From positions 1 to 31,600 of the forward strand of contig JAOZOH010000028.1 of assembly GCA_029933365.1 (NCBI GenBank): DNA of 31,600 nucleotides, read 5' to 3'. The notes beneath the pieces are model-generated. The model was not told where the DNA came from. It did not search any database and saw only the letters and a program-made list of their open reading frames with translations. This stretch comes from Desulfuromusa sp. (GTDB lineage Bacteria > Desulfobacterota > Desulfuromonadia > Desulfuromonadales > Geopsychrobacteraceae). A program made the translations under genes and the position numbers. Of the stretch, positions 8,729 through 16,820 are shown in pieces. Within the stretch, counting starts at the first letter, position 1, and each line of letters begins with the position of its first letter.

Positions 8729-9577
8729 ATGGCCTGGTTTCGTAAGAAAAAAGCGTTGACCGCTTCTGTTGAAAAGAAAAATGTGAAGGTGCCTGAGGGT
8801 GTCTGGACTAAATGCAAAAACTGTCAGGAAATTATCTATGCCAAAGAGGTTGAACGGAATCTGAACGTTTGCCCTAAATGTGACTATCATTTTCGGATTG
8901 GGGCTCGTGAAAGAATTGACCTGATTCTGGATGAGGGAACCTTTGTCGAGATGGATGCGAAAATGCGTTCGGTCGATTTCCTTGATTTCAAGGATACGAA
9001 AAAATATAAGGATCGGATCAAAGCAGCAATCAAAAAAGCTGGTGATGGCGATGCGGTTATCTGTGGGGCGGGAAATCTCGATGGATTGCCGGTTGTTGTT
9101 GCGGTTTTTGATTTCTCCTTTATGGGGGGCAGTATGGGTTCGGTGGTTGGTGAAAAAATCACTCGGGCGATCGAAAAAGGGTTGGAGACCAATGCCCCGG
9201 TATTGATTTTCTCATCTTCTGGTGGGGCGAGGATGCAGGAAAGCATCATGTCGTTGATGCAGATGGCCAAGACCAGTGCAGCCTTGGCGAGGTTGAAGGC
9301 GGCGGGGATCCCATTTCTCTCAGTGCTGACCGATCCGACGACGGGTGGTGTTACGGCGAGTTTTGCCATGCTTGGTGATCTGAATATTGCCGAACCACGA
9401 GCGTTGATCGGTTTTGCCGGTCCGCGGGTCATTGAACAGACGATTCGTCAGACCCTTCCCGAGGGATTCCAGCGTTCTGAATATCTGCTTGAACATGGGA
9501 TGGTCGACATGATTATTCCACGTAAGGAGATGAAGCAGAAACTATCCGAGTTGCTGCGAATTTTTACTAAAAATTGA
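8729..9577 (+). CDS. accD: Acetyl-CoA carboxylase carboxyltransferase subunit beta
   Basis: AccD and AccA form the carboxyltransferase that moves CO2 from carboxybiotin to acetyl-CoA, giving malonyl-CoA for fatty acid synthesis. The 282-residue protein has the family's N-terminal zinc ribbon: Cys29, Cys32, Cys48 and Cys51 (KCKNC, then CPKC). The crotonase-like fold follows, with [18 protein letters not shown] and [17 protein letters not shown] good ribosome site (AAAGGATG) precedes the ATG. accD after trpBA and before folC is a common proteobacterial order. The TGA stop is overlapped by the first bases of family A repeat copy 2, just as at trpF. Confidence 0.97.
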   Translation: MAWFRKKKALTASVEKKNVKVPEGVWTKCKNCQEIIYAKEVERNLNVCPKCDYHFRIGARERIDLILDEGTFVEMDAKMRSVDFLDFKDTKKYKDRIKAAIKKAGDGDAVICGAGNLDGLPVVVAVFDFSFMGGSMGSVVGEKITRAIEKGLETNAPVLIFSSSGGARMQESIMSLMQMAKTSAALARLKAAGIPFLSVLTDPTTGGVTASFAMLGDLNIAEPRALIGFAGPRVIEQTIRQTLPEGFQRSEYLLEHGMVDMIIPRKEMKQKLSELLRIFTKN

Positions 9578-9702
9578 TGGCGTCGCAAAAATCTCCAATC
9601 CGCGGTGTTGTCGCAGTTTTTCATGATCTTGATATACTGATGTATGTCTGCGTCCCTGAAAAGCAACTCCTCCTTGCAGATTGAATTTTTTGCTTAGCCA
9701 TC
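9576..9702. repeat. GATGGC...GCCATC palindromic repeat, copy 2 (family A)
   Basis: This 127-base copy begins GATGGCGTCGCAAAAA within the accD stop codon and ends TTTTTTGCTTAGCCATC. Its centre (around 9638-9648, ATATACTGATGTAT) aligns with the ACATACATATAGTATGT centre of copy 3. It is the most diverged of the three copies inside the arms, while its termini are conserved. Confidence 0.82.
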
Positions 9703-9737
9703 TTCATGATATGGCTTTTTGCGAGAGCATCAGCATT

Positions 9738-9755
9738 GATGGTGTCGCAAAAAGT
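9738..9755 (+). repeat. Truncated left end of a family A repeat
   Basis: GATGGTGTCGCAAAAAG repeats the left terminus of the family A element only 36 bases after full copy 2, with no matching right end. It forms the leader directly before the folC start, so the folC ribosome-binding region derives partly from the repeat. Confidence 0.6.
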
Positions 9756-9764
9756 AAAAAGAAT

Positions 9765-11054
9765 ATGACTGCTAACTACCGGGAAAGCCTTACTTACCTT
9801 TATTCGCTGCAGCTTTTCGGCATTAAACTTGGGCTGGAAAATATTCGGGAGCTCTTATCCCGAGTCGGAAATCCTCAGGATTCTTTGCAAATTATTCATA
9901 TTGCCGGAACCAATGGGAAAGGGTCAACTGCCGCGGCACTAGCCAATATTTTTCATGCTGCAGAGATTCCCGCAGGACTTTATACCTCACCCCATCTGCA
10001 CAGTTTTACTGAACGGATTAGAATTGACACGCAACAGATTAGCGAATCTGAGGCTGTTGTGTTGATTGAAGAGTTACGCCCGCACGCCGAAGTGTTGCGG
10101 GCAACGTTTTTTGAATTTACAACTGCAATGGCGTTGCTCTGTTTTCAACGTCGTGGAGTTCGCTGGGCAATTTTGGAAACTGGCCTTGGCGGCAGACTTG
10201 ATGCGACCAATGTTGTCATTCCGGAACTCAGCCTGATTACCCCAATTGCTCTTGATCACACCGCCTATCTGGGCGCCGATTTGGCCGAAATTGCTGCTGA
10301 AAAAGCGGGGATATTCAAGGCTGAAGTGGCGGTGATCAGTGGTTATCAAGAAGCGGAAGTCAGACCAGTTTTACAACAGCGAGCAGAGCAGTTAAATATC
10401 CCATTATTACAGTTTGGACACGATTATCATTGGCGTAACGAGGGCGATTCTTTTACTGTTTCTGGTGCCGAATTTTCACTGAGCAGAGTAAAAACTACGC
10501 TAGCTGGTGTCCATCAGCAGCAGAATCTGGCTTTGGCTGCTGTTGCAGTGAATTATCTTTCGCAAAATGGTTTAAAAATCGGTCCTGCTGAAATTCGAGA
10601 GGGTTTGGGGGAAGTGCGCTGGCCGGGTCGCCTCGAATGGCTGCCGGAACAAATCCTTCTGGATGGTGCACACAATCCTGCCGGAGCAAAGCAACTTGCT
10701 GGTTATTTACAGCAGCAGAACCTGGGTGGTTTGCATCTGGTTGTTGGCTGCAAGGTGGATAAACAGGCGGCAGAATTATTGTCTGAACTATTGCCCTTCG
10801 TCTGCTATGTTTATGCGACCCCGCCTCCCGTTGATGAGGCTGTTTCTGTGGAGAAACTGGTGCAACAAGCTCACGAGTCAGGTGTTTTGGCCAGTGGGTA
10901 TGTTAATCCAGTTGTGGCAATCCAGACAGCTTTGGAAAAACGGGCACCGGGGGAGACAATTTTGGTAGCAGGTTCCCTCTTTTTGGTTGCGGCAATCCGT
11001 GAGTTTTTACTGCCAACTGTTGATTTGCTCAAAATTACCGGCTCAGCGAATTAA
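9765..11054 (+). CDS. folC: Bifunctional folylpolyglutamate synthase / dihydrofolate synthase
   Basis: FolC adds glutamate to dihydropteroate and to folates, using ATP. The 429-residue product has the Mur-ligase-like P-loop HIAGTNGKGS (45-54), TSPHLHSFTERI, the glutamate-binding region around LETGLGGRLDATN, and DGAHNPAGA in the C-terminal domain. The ATG at 9765 is preferred: it gives a typical N-terminus (YRESLTYLYSLQ), whereas the in-frame extension back to about 9681 would be encoded by repeat DNA. No strong Shine-Dalgarno is visible; the leader is a fragment of a palindromic repeat. It follows accD, as in many proteobacteria, and folP lies elsewhere in the window (20300). Confidence 0.94.
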   Translation: MTANYRESLTYLYSLQLFGIKLGLENIRELLSRVGNPQDSLQIIHIAGTNGKGSTAAALANIFHAAEIPAGLYTSPHLHSFTERIRIDTQQISESEAVVLIEELRPHAEVLRATFFEFTTAMALLCFQRRGVRWAILETGLGGRLDATNVVIPELSLITPIALDHTAYLGADLAEIAAEKAGIFKAEVAVISGYQEAEVRPVLQQRAEQLNIPLLQFGHDYHWRNEGDSFTVSGAEFSLSRVKTTLAGVHQQQNLALAAVAVNYLSQNGLKIGPAEIREGLGEVRWPGRLEWLPEQILLDGAHNPAGAKQLAGYLQQQNLGGLHLVVGCKVDKQAAELLSELLPFVCYVYATPPPVDEAVSVEKLVQQAHESGVLASGYVNPVVAIQTALEKRAPGETILVAGSLFLVAAIREFLLPTVDLLKITGSAN

Positions 11055-11086
11055 ATTATCCAGAATTGTCATTTCACTGCTGTTGA

Positions 11087-13174
11087 ATGACTGAAAAGGT
11101 ATTTTGCAACTCCATGCTATTACGTTTTCTCACTTTTTTGTTTCTTTGCGCTAGCCCATGTCTGGTGAGTGCGGCTGACTGGGACCAGGTTGGTGAATCA
11201 GGGCAGCCCGTGCAGCTTGAGGCGGACCAACTGAGCTACAACAAGGATACCGGCCAGTATCATGCCTCTGGGGATGTTAAATTAGTCCAAGGTGATCTTG
11301 AGGTGCGCAGCCAAATCCTTGAGTGGAATCAAGTGAGCGGTGAAATTGAAGCAGAAGGGGACGTTCAGCTGATTTCCCCAAATGAAGAACTGTTTGGTAA
11401 CAAAGCTCGTTATAATTTGCAAAAAGGAACCGGAACTGTAGAAGATGGTCATTTTTATTTGCGAGAGCAGAATCTGCATGTACGTGGCAAAACTATTGAA
11501 CGGCGTGGAGAATTTGATTATCGCATCAAGGAAGGGACGTTTACTACTTGCAATGGTGAGGTTCCGTCATGGAAGTTTGGGGCCAGTCAGCTTGATGTGA
11601 CTCTGGGCGGTTATGCCCGTGCCCGTAATATGATTTTCTATCTCAATGATATTCCTTCTCTTTACCTCCCTTATATGATTTATCCAGCATCAAATGAGCG
11701 TGAATCGGGCTTGCTGATTCCCACTGTTGGTTATTCTGATAAACGCGGATTTCAGTATGGTGGTGCTTATTATCAGGTCTTTGGAGTTAATCAGGATGCT
11801 ACTCTCTATTTTGATTATCTCTCAGAGATGGGTATCGGTAAAGGGCTGGAATATCGATATATCTTTGGCCAGGGAAATGCGGGTGAGGCTCGAGCTTATC
11901 ACATAAATGTCGACAAGATTGATGGGGTTACGGTTGATGAAGAGCGCTATGCTCTCGAATGGCAGCATGACGGGTTGTTGCCTGCGGGGGTCCGCATGGT
12001 TGTCGACGCTGAGTATGTCAACGACGATCAGTATTTTGAGGATTTCGGCAGCATTGCGGAGGAATATAACAAGGATAAGGTGCAATCAATCTTTTCTCTA
12101 AGCAAGAACTGGGGAAAATATAACCTTGTGGGGCAGTTGAAATATACCAAAGATCTTGAAGTTGATGACCCAACAACTTTACAGCTGTTGCCACGTATTA
12201 ATTTTGATGCTGCCCGACAGAGGATCAAAGAATCCCATTTTTATTATGCTCTGGAAACTGAATATAGTAATTTCTGGCGGCAGGAAGGGTTGCGCGGGGA
12301 GCGCTTGATGGCGCGGCCGATTCTGGCAGCAAGTTTTCAGTTGTGGGATGTTGTTGATGTTGCTCCAGAAATTTCTTACCGTGAGCGTTATTATTGGGAT
12401 TTAAGTGATGGCTCTGACTCAGAGAATGAAGGACTCGCAGAATTCAACACCAGAATTAACACCCGGGTGCAGAAAATTTACAATCGTCCTTTTGGTTTCT
12501 TTGGTAAATTACGCCACTCTGTAGAACCGGAACTGGTTTATCGATATATCCCCGAAGTTGACCAGGAATCTCTACCTGACTTTGATAGCTACGATCGTAT
12601 TGCTGAGGCAAACCAGTTTGAGTATGCATTGGTGCAGCGCTTAACCGTACGCACTGACCGTGTTGATGGAAGTCCTGCCTATCGGGAATTGTTTTATCTA
12701 CGGTTATCGCAAATCTATGATCTGACCAGTGAAGCTCGCGAACAGCGGTTTCAGGATCTACGTATTGAGATGACACTGTTGCCAACTGCATGGTTATCTT
12801 TGCAGACTGATACCACTCTGGATGTAGAGTCGGGTGATTGGACAAAAATTGCTGTCGCGGGGAAAATCGAGGATCAACAGGAGAATTCATTGCGGGTTGA
12901 ATATCGTTATGATTCTGCTGAGGCTATTGATTATGGGCGGGTTGATCTCAGCGTGGCTTTTCTCAAACCTGTCTATTTGAATTATCAGCAGCGTTACGAA
13001 TTTTCTACCGATGAACAATTAGAACAGGTGATTGGTATCGAATATCGCCAACAATGTTGGAGCGCTCAATTATCCTATCGTGAATATGAAGATGATCGTG
13101 CCGTGATGTTGACATTTACCATGCGTGGAATTGGTTCGGTTGGTGGTATTGGTGGAAGTCTGGGTGGATTTTAG
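11087..13174 (+). CDS. lptD: LPS-assembly protein LptD
   Basis: LptD is the outer-membrane barrel that, with LptE, places lipopolysaccharide on the cell surface. The 695-residue product has a signal peptide (hydrophobic 11-27, likely cleavage at VSA/AD near 29), an N-terminal OstA/LptA-like jellyroll with VQLEADQLSYNKDTGQYHA and SGDVKLVQGD repeats (42-130), then the LptD barrel domain ending in alternating aromatic strands. The mature protein seems to keep only two cysteines, Cys155 (TTCNGEVPSW) and Cys657 (QQCWSAQ), compatible with a single N-to-C disulfide. The start is either ATG 11087 or ATG 11114; the second gives a shorter signal peptide but has a poorly spaced AAAAGG. A very Gly-rich C-terminus closes the protein. 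Confidence 0.93.
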   Translation: MTEKVFCNSMLLRFLTFLFLCASPCLVSAADWDQVGESGQPVQLEADQLSYNKDTGQYHASGDVKLVQGDLEVRSQILEWNQVSGEIEAEGDVQLISPNEELFGNKARYNLQKGTGTVEDGHFYLREQNLHVRGKTIERRGEFDYRIKEGTFTTCNGEVPSWKFGASQLDVTLGGYARARNMIFYLNDIPSLYLPYMIYPASNERESGLLIPTVGYSDKRGFQYGGAYYQVFGVNQDATLYFDYLSEMGIGKGLEYRYIFGQGNAGEARAYHINVDKIDGVTVDEERYALEWQHDGLLPAGVRMVVDAEYVNDDQYFEDFGSIAEEYNKDKVQSIFSLSKNWGKYNLVGQLKYTKDLEVDDPTTLQLLPRINFDAARQRIKESHFYYALETEYSNFWRQEGLRGERLMARPILAASFQLWDVVDVAPEISYRERYYWDLSDGSDSENEGLAEFNTRINTRVQKIYNRPFGFFGKLRHSVEPELVYRYIPEVDQESLPDFDSYDRIAEANQFEYALVQRLTVRTDRVDGSPAYRELFYLRLSQIYDLTSEAREQRFQDLRIEMTLLPTAWLSLQTDTTLDVESGDWTKIAVAGKIEDQQENSLRVEYRYDSAEAIDYGRVDLSVAFLKPVYLNYQQRYEFSTDEQLEQVIGIEYRQQCWSAQLSYREYEDDRAVMLTFTMRGIGSVGGIGGSLGGF

Positions 13175-13228
13175 TATGCGACGCGATGGGATGATAATAA
13201 CCTCAATTTCTGATCTGCGAGGTGCTGC

Positions 13229-13558
13229 TTGAATGCCACTCGCAAGTCAGGACCGCCTGGCAGAAAAAATTTACTGACCATCTGTTTGCTTCTAGTTATT
13301 CTGCTGATGTTCGCCTATGCTGTATTTGGCAGTCGTGGAGTGTTGCGGATTTTCCAGGCAGAACAGCAGAAGCAGGAATTACAGCAACAGCTTGCGGATT
13401 TGCAGCAACAGCAACAGCAACTTCGTAAGAAAATTGAGCGCTTACAGAAAGATAAAACTTATTGGGAACAGCTGGCCCGGACGAAACTTGGAATGGTTCG
13501 GGAAGGTGAGCTGATTTACCATCTTCCCGATAATGATATTGAAGAAAAGAGGCAGTAA
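13229..13558 (+). CDS. ftsB: FtsB/DivIC-family septum formation protein
   Basis: This 109-residue bitopic membrane protein has a short basic N-terminus, one membrane segment (about 14-33, LLTICLLLVILLMFAYAVFG), and a Gln-rich coiled coil (about 42-78), followed by the family end segment YWEQLARTKLGMVREGELIYHL. In the divisome, FtsB links FtsL and FtsQ and helps activate septal wall synthesis. The start is TTG at 13229: GAGGTG lies 5 bases upstream, and the next in-frame ATG falls inside the membrane segment. argS begins 5 bases after its stop, so the two are tightly coupled. Confidence 0.87.
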   Translation: MNATRKSGPPGRKNLLTICLLLVILLMFAYAVFGSRGVLRIFQAEQQKQELQQQLADLQQQQQQLRKKIERLQKDKTYWEQLARTKLGMVREGELIYHLPDNDIEEKRQ

Positions 13559-13563
13559 TCAGG

Positions 13564-15225
13564 ATGAAAGATCAATTGCGGCTGGCGATTCGAACAGCCT
13601 TGAAACAGTGCTATGCGGATAATTCCCTGACTTCTCGGGAGTTGCCGGAAGAAATTCAACTGGAAATTCCAAAGAATTCCGATCATGGTGATTTTTCTAC
13701 CAACCTGGCAATGACTCTTGCAAAACCGGAACGCAAGGCGCCCCGGAAGATAGCAGAAGCCTTGGTTGCTGCATTGCAGGACACTCCTCTGTGCGATAAA
13801 ATTGAGATCGCCGGACCGGGATTTATTAATTTTCGTCTCGCAGCATCGTGCTGGTATGAAGTTCTTGACCAGATTATGCAGCAGGGTGAAAAATATGGTT
13901 ACAGTCAGATTGGTGCCGGGAAAAAAATCCAGGTTGAATTTGTCAGTGCCAACCCGACGGGGCCATTGCATATTGGACACGGTCGCGGAGCGGTTGTTGG
14001 CGATGCTGTGGCTGCGGTGTTGCAGGCCGCCGGATTTGAAGTACAGCGTGAATATTATGTCAATGATGCAGGAAATCAGGTTCTGACTCTTGGACGTTCG
14101 ATTCTGCTGCGGCTGCGAGAATTGCAGGGGGATACGATTGAGTTTCCTGAGGATGGTTATCAGGCTGCTTATATCGTCGATCTGGCAGCTAAGTATCGTT
14201 CTGAACATGGCGAATTGGCTGATGTTGCCGAAGTAGAGGCCATTGAATCCTGTTCCCGTTTTGGTATCGCGGAAATTCTCAAGTGGATTGAGGTCGATTT
14301 GAAATCTTTCGGTATCCACTTTGATAATTGGTTTAGTGAGAAGAATCTCTATGACCAGGGGATGGTTGACAAGGAATTATTGAAGCTGAAGGAGAAGGGC
14401 CTTTCCTTTGAGGAGGACGATGCTCTCTGGTTGCGTACCACTGATTTTGGCGATGATAAGGATCGGGTGCTGATTAAATCGGACGGCAGCTATACCTACT
14501 TTGCTTCTGACGTTGCCTATCACATGGAAAAGTTTGACCGTGGTTTTGATCGGGTGATCGACGTTTGGGGCGCTGATCATCACGGCTATATTCCACGGAT
14601 GAAAGCGATGCTGGCAGGGTTGGGGCATCCCCCTGAAGATCTGGAAGTGTTGCTGATCCAGATGGTTAATTTACTCCGTGATGGTAAACCCTATATCATG
14701 GGAAAACGATCCGGTAACTTTGTCACCTTGAAAGAGGTTGTTGATGAAGTTGGCCGCGATGCCTGTCGGTTCTTTTTTCTGATGCGTCGTTGTGATAGCC
14801 AACTTGATTTTGACCTGGAACTGGCCAAGCAGCAGAGTAGCGATAATCCGGTATACTATGTTCAATATGCTCATGCTCGGGTTTGCAGTATTAACCGGAA
14901 TGCTGCGGAAACAGGCATCAAACAACCAGAGTCTGGACAGATTGATTACAGTCGTCTGGAATTAACAGAAGAATTGGCGCTGGTAAAACAGCTAGCCCGT
15001 TTTCCGGAAACGGTTGTTGGTGCGGCTTTAAGTTACGAACCGCACCGGGTGATTTTTTATCTTCAGGACCTTGCCGCGCAGTTTCACAGTTACTATAATC
15101 GCTATCGGGTCCTGGTTGATGATCCGGCAACAACCCAGGCTCGACTCTATTTGGTGAATTCCGTCAGGACGGTTTTGGCAAATGCTCTGCATCTGCTAGG
15201 TTTGTCAGCTCCTGAACAAATGTAG
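13564..15225 (+). CDS. argS: Arginyl-tRNA synthetase
   Basis: ArgS charges tRNA-Arg. The 553-residue class I synthetase has the arginine-specific N-terminal domain (DFSTNLAM, IAGPGFINF), the HIGH motif as HIGH at 136-139 within NPTGPLHIGHGRG, and KRSGN at 381-385 in place of KMSKS, a common ArgS variant. The C-terminal anticodon-binding DALR domain is present, with the usual ending MRTVLANALHLLGLSAPEQM-like (here VRTVLANALHLLGLSAPEQM). The start has a TCAGG site upstream and sits 5 bases from ftsB. A family A repeat begins directly after the TAG stop. Confidence 0.97.
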   Translation: MKDQLRLAIRTALKQCYADNSLTSRELPEEIQLEIPKNSDHGDFSTNLAMTLAKPERKAPRKIAEALVAALQDTPLCDKIEIAGPGFINFRLAASCWYEVLDQIMQQGEKYGYSQIGAGKKIQVEFVSANPTGPLHIGHGRGAVVGDAVAAVLQAAGFEVQREYYVNDAGNQVLTLGRSILLRLRELQGDTIEFPEDGYQAAYIVDLAAKYRSEHGELADVAEVEAIESCSRFGIAEILKWIEVDLKSFGIHFDNWFSEKNLYDQGMVDKELLKLKEKGLSFEEDDALWLRTTDFGDDKDRVLIKSDGSYTYFASDVAYHMEKFDRGFDRVIDVWGADHHGYIPRMKAMLAGLGHPPEDLEVLLIQMVNLLRDGKPYIMGKRSGNFVTLKEVVDEVGRDACRFFFLMRRCDSQLDFDLELAKQQSSDNPVYYVQYAHARVCSINRNAAETGIKQPESGQIDYSRLELTEELALVKQLARFPETVVGAALSYEPHRVIFYLQDLAAQFHSYYNRYRVLVDDPATTQARLYLVNSVRTVLANALHLLGLSAPEQM

Positions 15226-15352
15226 GATAGTGTCGCAAAAAGTCCGTTCTACGGTGTTGCAGCATTTTTTCAAGATCTCGACATACATATAGTATGTCTT
15301 CGCCCTTGAAAAAACACTACGCCTTGTAGACCGAAATTTTTGCTTAACCATC
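15226..15352. repeat. GATGGC...GCCATC palindromic repeat, copy 3 (family A)
   Basis: This 127-base copy begins one base after the argS stop (GATAGTGTCGCAAAAA) and ends TTTTTGCTTAACCATC. The centre forms a perfect small hairpin, GACATAC-ATATA-GTATGTC, and the surrounding arms pair across most of the element. It occupies most of the gap between argS and the SPOR gene. Confidence 0.83.
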
Positions 15353-15393
15353 CATTTGCTTTGCAAGTGCGTTATGTGAAAAAAGGGGAAAAG

Positions 15394-16149
15394 ATGATAG
15401 GCACGTCAAAAACACGGACTCAGCGACGGATGGAGAAACGCCAGGCAGTTATTTTATTGGTGCTGGTGCTGGTGGTTTCACTGGCCAGCTTCACCCTTGG
15501 TGTGATCGTTGGTCGCCGGGGAGCCGAACGGGATCTGGCGCAAAAGATTCAACAGACAGAAAAGGTATTGGTTACTCAGACATCAACCTCTGCTGTTTCT
15601 TCGACGCCCACACCCGTCGCGCAAGAAAAGGATATCGTTCCGCCCGTTGAACCAGCGACCGAAGCAACAAAATTGAGCTTTTATGATGATCTGGCTAAAG
15701 AGACCGTCCCGCTTGGCAGCGGCATTAACCTTGCTCCAGTAGAAAAGCAAGAGGTGACCAAGGCGGTTCAACCTCCAATTGATCTGCCGGATCAGTCGAT
15801 TGTAAAAAAAGAATCGGCGATTGTTTCTGCCGCTGTTGAGAAAGTTGCTCAGAATGAGCCCACAGTGGTCGCCTCGCAAGAGCTGGAATCGGAGATGCCC
15901 AAGGTTGTCCCTGCTGGTAGCCATGCTGTGCAGATTGGCTCTTTTGGTGCCGCGACAGATGCTGCCGCTTTAAAGCAAAAGATGTTGGATAAAGATTATC
16001 CGGCATTTGTGGTTGAGGCTGATCTTGGCAAAAAGGGGCTTTGGTATCGAGTGCGGATCGGTCCGTATGCAGATTCTGCTGCTGCTAAATCAGCGCAGAA
16101 ACTGTTGGAGGAAAAAGAGCAGATCAAAGGGTTTGTCTCCCGTCAATAG
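15394..16149 (+). CDS. SPOR-domain inner-membrane protein
   Basis: The 251-residue protein has a basic cytoplasmic N-terminus (about 1-17), one membrane helix (about 18-40, ILLVLVLVVSLASFTLGVIVG), a Pro/Thr/Glu-rich periplasmic linker, and a C-terminal SPOR domain (about 172-250) with HAVQIGSFG and GLWYRVRIGPYAD. SPOR domains bind denuded glycan strands at the division septum, so a role in division or wall remodelling is likely; it has the layout of FtsN/DedD but no specific match is claimed. The ATG at 15394 has AAGGGGA 7 bases upstream and is preferred over in-frame starts back to 15340 that lie in the preceding repeat. Its nearness to ftsB fits the role. Confidence 0.88.
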   Translation: MIGTSKTRTQRRMEKRQAVILLVLVLVVSLASFTLGVIVGRRGAERDLAQKIQQTEKVLVTQTSTSAVSSTPTPVAQEKDIVPPVEPATEATKLSFYDDLAKETVPLGSGINLAPVEKQEVTKAVQPPIDLPDQSIVKKESAIVSAAVEKVAQNEPTVVASQELESEMPKVVPAGSHAVQIGSFGAATDAAALKQKMLDKDYPAFVVEADLGKKGLWYRVRIGPYADSAAAKSAQKLLEEKEQIKGFVSRQ

Positions 16150-16153
16150 TGCT

Positions 16154-16317
16154 TAGTGTCCTGTCACGCATGAAATATTCACCTTGCTTGTCCTTTTGTG
16201 TGTCAACTGCGTTGTAATCTCCGCTGTATAGCTTTGGCTATGCAGCGAAAATTATGCCTTGTTGACACACAAAATCCCTACGCAATTTTGCAACATTTCA
16301 TACCTGACACAACACTA
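16154..16317. repeat. Large intergenic palindrome (family D)
   Basis: The outer arms TAGTGTCCTGTCACGCATGAAAT (split here as TAGTGTCCTGTCA and CGCATGAAAT) and the end at 16295-16317 pair at about 19 of 23 positions. Inner arms TTTTGTGTGTCAAC (16194-16207) and GTTGACACACAAAA (16261-16274) are perfect. The centre is another hairpin, CGCTGTATAGC (16222-16232) against GCTATGCAGCG (16237-16247). The sequence differs from family A, though the nested layout and position just after a stop codon are alike. Confidence 0.8.
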
Positions 16318-16346
16318 GGCAGAGCCGATTCTGATGGATTTTTCTC

Positions 16347-16375
16347 TTGACATTTCCACATCGGACGTCTATTTT
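16347..16375 (+). promoter_or_regulatory. Promoter of the tRNA-fMet gene
   Basis: TTGACA at 16347-16352 and TATTTT at 16370-16375 are separated by exactly 17 bases and placed so that transcription would start a few bases before the tRNA at 16389. The -35 box is a perfect sigma70 consensus, as expected for a stable RNA gene. Confidence 0.75.
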
Positions 16376-16388
16376 CCAGTGCTCATGT

Positions 16389-16465
<77 letters not shown>

Positions 16466-16526
16466 AAGCCGAAACCTCTGCTGGAGGTTGTCGTTTCTGA
16501 TTTGGAAACTAGGCATTTTTTGTAAG

Positions 16527-16612
16527 ATCAAGGAAATCGAGGTTTTGAGCGGAGGCGTACGTCAGTACGCCGCACAATCAAGGCCGTAGATTGACGCAGA
16601 GATTGCGAAAAA
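16527..16612. repeat. Palindromic spacer between the two tRNA genes
   Basis: The 179-base gap between the tRNAs holds a perfect hairpin, GGCGTAC-GTCA-GTACGCC at 16554-16571, flanked by diverged arms (ATCAAGGAAATCGAGG on the left, GTAGATTGACGCAGAGATT on the right). It looks like another intergenic repeat type, but it occurs once in this window. Just before the second tRNA there is a small UUCG-loop hairpin (CTGTT-TTCG-AACAG, 16616-16629). Confidence 0.45.
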
Positions 16613-16644
16613 GGGCTGTTTTCGAACAGAAACCAGATAGATTC

Positions 16645-16721
16645 GGCGGTGTAGCTCAGTTGGTTAGAGCATGCGGCTCATATCCGCAGTGTCCGGAGTT
16701 CGAATCTCTGCACCGCCACCA
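16645..16721 (+). tRNA. tRNA with CAU anticodon, elongator Met (or Ile2)
   Basis: The 77-base cloverleaf has acceptor GGCGGTG paired with CACCGCC, D arm AGCTCAGTTGGTTAGAGC, anticodon arm TGCGG-CTCATAT-CCGCA, T arm with GTTCGAATC, and encoded CCA. With full pairing at position 1 it is not an initiator. CAU can belong to elongator Met or to the minor Ile tRNA whose C34 is modified to lysidine by TilS; the sequence alone does not settle this. Elongator Met is my first choice by general resemblance to other Met tRNAs. tilS is the next gene. Confidence 0.9.
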
Positions 16722-16726
16722 TTTTT

Positions 16727-16757
16727 AAGCCTTTCCCGCTATCGGGGAGGGCTTTTT
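16727..16757 (+). terminator. Rho-independent terminator after the tRNAs
   Basis: AGCC-TTTCCCG-CTAT-CGGGGAG-GGCT forms a GC-rich stem followed by six T residues, 6 bases past the CCA end of the second tRNA. It separates the tRNA unit from tilS. Confidence 0.8.
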
Positions 16758-16820
16758 TCGTTTATAGTTCAGCATCTGCTTCAATTTTCAAAAGCATATT
16801 TCACAGGACCTCTTGAACGT

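Noticed and set aside
9681..9764. Longer folC start upstream
   Set aside because: The extra residues would be encoded by palindromic repeat DNA and do not resemble FolC.
13516..14319. 267-codon reverse-strand open frame over the start of argS
   Set aside because: It lies opposite conserved argS motifs, including HIGH, has no ribosome site and no recognisable domain.
16671..16820. N-terminal extension of tilS beginning inside the second tRNA
   Set aside because: It would read through a tRNA and a terminator; ATG 16821 gives the normal TilS N-terminus.
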